From contig JBEKTY010000013.1 in NCBI GenBank assembly GCA_049515555.1, positions 12,696-76,695 of the forward strand: a stretch of 64,000 nucleotides of DNA, in the 5' to 3' direction. This stretch comes from JBEKTY01 sp049515555. Lineage in GTDB: Bacteria > Planctomycetota > Planctomycetia > Pirellulales > Thermoguttaceae. A program made the position numbers and the translations under genes. The notes under the pieces are model-generated. The model was given only the letters and a program-made list of their open reading frames with translations. It made no database searches and had not been told where the DNA came from. This document shows positions 60,127-64,000 of the stretch, piece after piece; position 1 is the first letter of the stretch; each line of letters starts with the position of its first letter.

Positions 60127-60801
60127 ATGTCTAAACTTCTGGTCGAGAACGTGACCAAGCAGTATCCCACGCGGGGTGAGCCGCTGGTGGTACTGGCCGG
60201 CGTGTCGCTGGGGCTGGACCCGGGGCAGAACGTGGCGATTGTGGGCCCCAGCGGCTCGGGCAAGAGCACGCTGTTGAGCATAATCGGCGGGCTGGAGCCG
60301 CCCACCAATGGCCGCGTGGTGCTCGACGGGCTGGACCCGGCCGGCCTGGACGAGCCGGCCCTGGCCGCCTTCCGCAACCGCCGCGTGGGCTTCGTCTTCC
60401 AGGACCATTACCTGCTGCCGCAATGCTCGGTGCTGGAGAACGTGCTGCTGCCGGCCGTGGCCGCTGGGCCCATCCGGCCGGAAACCGCTGCCCGCGCGCA
60501 AATGCTGCTGGAGCGGGTGGGACTGAGCGATCGCCTCGCGCATCGCCCGGCCGAGCTTTCCGGCGGCGAGCGGCAGCGGGTGGCCCTGGCCCGCGCGCTA
60601 ATTAACGCCCCCGAACTGCTCCTGGCCGACGAGCCGACCGGCAACCTCGATCGCACCACCGCCGATCGGGTCGGCGAGCTGCTGGTCGAGTTGCAACGTC
60701 AGCAGTCCATGATGCTGATCGTGGTGACCCACAGCCCGCGGCTGGCGGCCCTGGTGGGCCGGCAACTCGAATTGGACGAGGGAAAGCTGAAGGAACAATG
60801 A
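60127..60801 (+). CDS. ABC transporter ATP-binding protein (LolD/MacB-like)
   Basis: A 224-residue ATPase. Walker A GPSGSGKST near residue 40, Q-loop VFQDHYLLPQ, signature LSGGERQRVALARAL at ~143, Walker B LLLADEPTGNLD, and the H-loop in IVVTHSPR are intact. The DEPTGNLD form is typical of the LolD/MacB/FtsE group, which works with an FtsX-like permease; the downstream gene is such a permease. It lies 28 bases after the prenyltransferase-like gene, with a CTGACAACTGACAACGG tract between. It could export a lipid or other molecule; the substrate is unknown. Confidence 0.93.
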   Translation: MSKLLVENVTKQYPTRGEPLVVLAGVSLGLDPGQNVAIVGPSGSGKSTLLSIIGGLEPPTNGRVVLDGLDPAGLDEPALAAFRNRRVGFVFQDHYLLPQCSVLENVLLPAVAAGPIRPETAARAQMLLERVGLSDRLAHRPAELSGGERQRVALARALINAPELLLADEPTGNLDRTTADRVGELLVELQRQQSMMLIVVTHSPRLAALVGRQLELDEGKLKEQ

Positions 60802-60971
60802 ACGAAGGGAATAAAGGGATAAGGGGTTGAGGGGATAAGGGGATAAGGGGGACTGGCGGCAGCGGCTTGCCGTCGTGCTCCCCGACCCCTCAGTCTCTCG
60901 ACCCCTCGGCCCCTCGACCCCTCAACCCCTTATCCCCTCAACCCCTCAACCCCTCAATCCCTTACCCCCCA
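60802..60971. repeat. GGGATAAGGGGTTGAGGGG / CCCCTCAACCCCTTATCCCC inverted tract
   Basis: GGGATAAGGGGTTGAGGGG (60819 on) and CCCCTCAACCCCTTATCCCC (to about 60968) are complementary and form a long hairpin between the ATPase and permease genes. The same family lies in the leader at 403-545. It leaves no recognisable ribosome site for the permease. Confidence 0.85.
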
Positions 60972-63900
60972 ATGACCGCTCTCGGCTTGATCCTGCGATC
61001 GCTGCGGTATCACTGGCGGATGAACCTGGCCGTGGCGTGCGGGGTGGGTGTGGGTGCGGCCGTGCTGACCGGGGCATTACTGGTCGGCGATTCCATGCGG
61101 GGCAGCCTGCGGCAACTCACGCTCGATCGGCTGGGCCGGATCGACGAGGCCCTGGTCGCCGACCGCTTCTTCCGCCAGGAGTTGGCCGGCGAGTTGGCCG
61201 GTTCCGAAAGGCCAGGTGCCACTGCTGGCTCGTCCAGCAGTGCCGAGAGCACGGGTGGGCAAGCCACCCGTGGCACCCACCAGGAACAGGTCCGGCCCCC
61301 GATTCTCTCGGATGGCGGCCCGCCGGATGCTGGTCACGGGGCCATCGCCGTAGCTCCGGCCATTCTGCTGCGGGCGAGTCTGGAGAAGGCCGATTCGCAG
61401 CCGCCCGTGCGGGCCAACCAGGTGAACCTCGTCGGCTGCGACGAGCGATTCTGGCAACTAGGCCACGGCGGGCCACGGCGACGGCCCAGGCCCAACGAGA
61501 TCGTTTTGAATGCCCCCTTGGCCCAGTGCCTGGCCGTGGCCGAGGGCGATGCGGTCGTCCTGCGCCTACCGCGGCCGGGGGCCATCCCGGCCGAAAGCGT
61601 CCTGGGCCGCAAGCAGCAGACGGTCCGCAGCCTTCGCTTGCGGGTTCGCGAAGTCCTGCCGGCCGAAGGGCTGGGAAAATTCGGCCTTCGGCCCACGCAG
61701 CGATTGCCCCGCAATGCTTACGTTTCCCTGGGCGAGATTCAGGAGCAACTGGCTCAGCCGGGCCGGATTAACGCCATCCTGGTAGCCGGCCGTGCTAAAT
61801 GGCAGACGGCCGACGGCGGCAATCCGCCAGCGGCCGACTACGGCATCCACGTCGAGCAGACGCCGCGGGGTTACGTCAATATCTGGTCCGAGCGGATGCT
61901 GCTGGAGCCGGCCGCGGAGACAGCCATGCTGGAGGCCCTGGCCGGGGCCGCGTGTCAGCCGGCGCTGACCTACCTGGCCAACTCGATCGCCTGCGGCGGT
62001 AGGTCGATCCCCTACTCGACGGTTACGGCCCTGGACTTCGCCGCCGGGCCGCCGCTGGGGCCGATGCTCTCGCCGGAGGGCCGGCCGGTGCCACCCTTGG
62101 CCGACGACCAGATTGCCCTGAACACTTGGGCCGCCGACGATCTGGGGGCCAAGTTGGGCGACCAGATAGACCTGAGCTACTTCGAGCCGGAGAGCGCGCA
62201 CGGCGTGCCGCAGGAGAAGACGGTCCGGCTGCGGCTTGCGGCGGTGGTGCAGTTGGCCGGTGCGGCGGCGGATCCGGCCCTGACGCCCGCCGTGCCCGGC
62301 ATTACCGACCGGCTGTCGCTATCCGGCTGGGACCCGCCCTTTCCCTTCGATGCGCGGCGGGTGCGCCCCAAAGACGACCGCTACTGGCACGACCATCGGG
62401 CCACGCCCAAGGCCTTCGTCTCGCTGGCCACCGGGCGGCGATTGTGGGCCAGCCGCTTCGGCCAGAGCACGTCGCTGCGGGTCGGGGACTGTCCCAATTT
62501 TCGTCCGCCTGTCCCCTCGGACAGGCCGAAAATGGGACTGTCCCCTTCGACGGTCGAAACCTTCAAGGACCGGCTGCGCATCGACCCGGCGGCGATGGGT
62601 CTCGTTTTTCAGCCGGTGAAGCAGCAGGGGTTGGACGCCGCGGCCGGCACCACGCCCTTCGGCGTGCTGTTCCTGCTGTTCAGCTCATTCGTCATTGCGG
62701 CCGCGGCGATGCTCATGGCGATCCTGTTCCGGCTCGGCGTTGATGGCCGGGCTGCCGAGGCGGGAATCTTGCTGGCCCTTGGCTTCCGGCCGCGGAAGGT
62801 GGCCGGCCTCCTGACCGCCGAGGGCCTGCTCGTGGCGGCCCTGGGCAGTCTGCTGGGCATGGGGGCCGGCATAGGCTATGCCGCCCTAATGCTTGCCGGA
62901 CTGCGAACCTGGTGGCTGGCGGCCGTGTCGACGCCCTTGCTGCGCCTTTACGTCGAGCCGCTGAGCCTGGCGATCGGGCCGGCCGCCGCGGCGGCCATCG
63001 CCGCGATTACGATGTTCTTCTCGGCGCGGCGGGTCAGCCGCGTGCCGCCGCGACGGCTTTTGGCGGGCGTCGTCGCGAGCGCCATCGACGGACGACGGAC
63101 GACGGACGACGGACGACGGGCCCGAGCACTCCCATCCGTCGTCCGCCCACCGTCCTCCGTTCCCTCCGGCCAGTCGCCCGTCGCCCGTCGTCCGTCGCCC
63201 CGCCATCCGAGCACGCGCCCTATCGTTGTTGATGCTTTGCTGCTGGGCGTGGCCCTGGCGCCGGCCGTGCTCTTATTGGCGGTGCCGCTGGGCGAAGAGG
63301 CCCGCGTGGGGGCGTTTTTCGGCGCCGGGGCGCTCGCCTTGGGGGCGCTGCTGGGCCTGGCCTATCGGCGGCTCCGCGCAGGGGCCACCGGTCCGGCCGT
63401 GGCCCCGGGCCGCGGCAACCTGTTGCGCATGGCGCTGCGCGGTGCGGCCCGAAACCCGGGCCGCAGCACGCTCAGCGCCGGACTGACCGCCGCGGCCTGC
63501 TTTTTAATAGTTGCCACTAGCGCGTTCCGGCTGGATCCGGCCAGCCAGGCCCGACACGGCACGAGCGGTAGCGGCGGCTTCGCCCTGGTGGCCGAAAGCG
63601 ATCAGCCGATCTACCACGACTTGGGCACGCCGGCGGGCCGGGCCGAACTGGGCTTCTCCCGCGCCGACGAACGTCTGCTGGCTGCCTGCATGGTCTTCGC
63701 CTTCCGTGTGAAGCCGGGCGACGACGCCAGTTGCCTGAACCTATACCAGCCGCGGCAGCCGCGACTGCTGGGCCTGCCGCGGCCGTTCCTGGAGCAAGCC
63801 GTCTTCGCCTGGGCCGACCGGCCGCCGGGAAAAGAGAATCCATGGCTGGCTTTGGAGTCGATCAACGGTCAGGGGCCAGATGCACAAGACGCGGAGACGC

Positions 63901-64000
63901 GGAGACGCGGAGACGCGGGGACAAGGAGACAAGCAGACAAGCAGACAAGGAGGCAAGGAGACAAGGAGAGTTCCGATGTCTCCCTTGTCCCCGCGTCTCC
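60972..64000 (+). CDS. ABC transporter permease, FtsX/MacB-like (partial) with four repeat inserts
   Basis: The frame from ATG 60972 is open to the window end (1009 codons shown). The start TALGLILRSLRYHWRMNLAV is the first membrane helix; other helices are visible, such as GVLFLLFSSFVIAAAAMLMA and AAAIAAITMFFSARRVS. Between them is a large extracytoplasmic region with MacB-periplasmic-like segments. Four inserts keep the frame: a CTGCTGG palindrome (GATAGSSSSAESTGG), a GGGGACTGTCCC element (VGDCPNFRPPVPSDRPKMGL), a GACGGACGACGG tract and an AGACGCGGAGACGCGG tract at the end. It pairs with the LolD-like ATPase. Confidence 0.88.
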   Translation, partial: MTALGLILRSLRYHWRMNLAVACGVGVGAAVLTGALLVGDSMRGSLRQLTLDRLGRIDEALVADRFFRQELAGELAGSERPGATAGSSSSAESTGGQATRGTHQEQVRPPILSDGGPPDAGHGAIAVAPAILLRASLEKADSQPPVRANQVNLVGCDERFWQLGHGGPRRRPRPNEIVLNAPLAQCLAVAEGDAVVLRLPRPGAIPAESVLGRKQQTVRSLRLRVREVLPAEGLGKFGLRPTQRLPRNAYVSLGEIQEQLAQPGRINAILVAGRAKWQTADGGNPPAADYGIHVEQTPRGYVNIWSERMLLEPAAETAMLEALAGAACQPALTYLANSIACGGRSIPYSTVTALDFAAGPPLGPMLSPEGRPVPPLADDQIALNTWAADDLGAKLGDQIDLSYFEPESAHGVPQEKTVRLRLAAVVQLAGAAADPALTPAVPGITDRLSLSGWDPPFPFDARRVRPKDDRYWHDHRATPKAFVSLATGRRLWASRFGQSTSLRVGDCPNFRPPVPSDRPKMGLSPSTVETFKDRLRIDPAAMGLVFQPVKQQGLDAAAGTTPFGVLFLLFSSFVIAAAAMLMAILFRLGVDGRAAEAGILLALGFRPRKVAGLLTAEGLLVAALGSLLGMGAGIGYAALMLAGLRTWWLAAVSTPLLRLYVEPLSLAIGPAAAAAIAAITMFFSARRVSRVPPRRLLAGVVASAIDGRRTTDDGRRARALPSVVRPPSSVPSGQSPVARRPSPRHPSTRPIVVDALLLGVALAPAVLLLAVPLGEEARVGAFFGAGALALGALLGLAYRRLRAGATGPAVAPGRGNLLRMALRGAARNPGRSTLSAGLTAAACFLIVATSAFRLDPASQARHGTSGSGGFALVAESDQPIYHDLGTPAGRAELGFSRADERLLAACMVFAFRVKPGDDASCLNLYQPRQPRLLGLPRPFLEQAVFAWADRPPGKENPWLALESINGQGPDAQDAETRRRGDAGTRRQADKQTRRQGDKESSDVSLVPAS
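61215..61277. repeat. GCCACTGCTGGCTCGTCCAGCAGTG palindrome inside the permease gene
   Basis: Left arm GGTGCCACTGCTGGCTCGTC and a diverged right arm GGGCAAGCCACCCGTGGCACC, read in frame as GATAGSSSSAESTGGQATRG. The outer GGTGCCAC/GTGGCACC bases are retained while the interior has changed. Confidence 0.85.
62484..62546. repeat. GGGGACTGTCCC palindromic element inside the permease gene
   Basis: Arms GGGGACTGTCCCAATTTTCG and CGAAAATGGGACTGTCCCC around GTCCGCCTGTCCCCTCGGACAG. It is in the reading frame and adds ~21 residues to a periplasmic loop. Confidence 0.9.
63085..63205. repeat. CGACGGACGACGG / CCGTCGTCCGCC inverted tract inside the permease gene
   Basis: GACGGACGACGGACGACGGA at the left and CCCGTCGCCCGTCGTCCGTC at the right are complementary; the centre contains CACTCCCATCCGTCGTCCGC. 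The tract is in frame and lies just after the end of a helix segment (FFSARRVSRVPPRRLLAG). Confidence 0.8.
63883..64000 (+). repeat. AGACGCGGAGACGCGG / AGACAAGGAGACAAGC tract at window end
   Basis: GACGCGGAGACGCGGAGACG, then GACAAGGAGACAAGCAGACA, then the return arm TCTCCCTTGTCCCCGCGTCT. In frame with the permease up to the last base. Same family as 55308-55380. Confidence 0.8.

Overview
The window looks like a chromosome segment of a Planctomycetes-type bacterium. This is inferred from the mixture of genes: a BBP7-type outer-membrane barrel, DUF1080 and Gfo/Idh/MocA proteins with export signals, a set of pseudopilins with a very large GspK-like protein, HEAT-repeat and SSS transporter genes, and a squalene-hopene-cyclase locus. 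GC content is high throughout, except for a visibly less GC-rich island at about 34.9-36.5 kb. There are no rRNA, tRNA or CRISPR loci that I can see.

Layout. 1-11.2 kb: a pseudopilin operon (end of one gene, three prepilin-like genes, then a 2166-residue pseudopilin-like protein). 11.4-19.8 kb: a HEAT-repeat protein, an exported oxidoreductase, and a carbohydrate group (DUF1080, GH51-like, and a broken GH127 gene). 19.8-34.8 kb: a gas-vesicle locus: response regulator, an NtrC-like regulator with ruined catalytic motifs, a conserved hypothetical, gvpA, a coiled-coil protein, gvpN, a small basic protein, gvpO, gvpF/L, gvpG, GvpA/J-type, gvpK, GvpJ-type, Hsp20 (gvpH-like), a CDC48-type double AAA ATPase, two more gvpF/L, and a zinc-ribbon membrane protein. 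34.8-36.6 kb: an island with a GIY-YIG protein and an HExxH peptidase, flanked by a 116-bp direct duplication of the 3' end of the adjoining SSS transporter gene. 36.5-50.3 kb: transporter, lipoprotein, BBP7, PLP decarboxylase, RraA-like, SMP-30, glucose-6-phosphate dehydrogenase, RecD2, LysE exporter, a DUF5678-like/aspartic-protease pair, and gene fragments (nuoE-like, hicB-like). 50.3-64 kb: exported sugar isomerase-like protein, radical SAM enzyme, squalene-hopene cyclase, DUF116-polyprenyl synthase fusion, glycosyltransferase, prenyltransferase-like repeat protein, and an ABC transporter ATPase with a permease that runs off the end. The last block plausibly makes and handles a polycyclic triterpenoid lipid.

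The most striking feature is not a single gene. The window is full of short palindromes and text-like low-complexity tracts of about twenty recurring families, and many of them lie inside or at the ends of reading frames without breaking them. At least a dozen genes carry such inserts: prepilin leaders, two gvpF/L genes, the exported isomerase, the polyprenyl synthase linker, the glycosyltransferase, the prenyltransferase-like protein, the ABC permease (four inserts), and the C-termini of RraA, LysE and RecD2. This resembles the Rickettsia palindromic elements in principle, but with many families at once, sometimes nested. Whether they move, and how, cannot be told from sequence alone.
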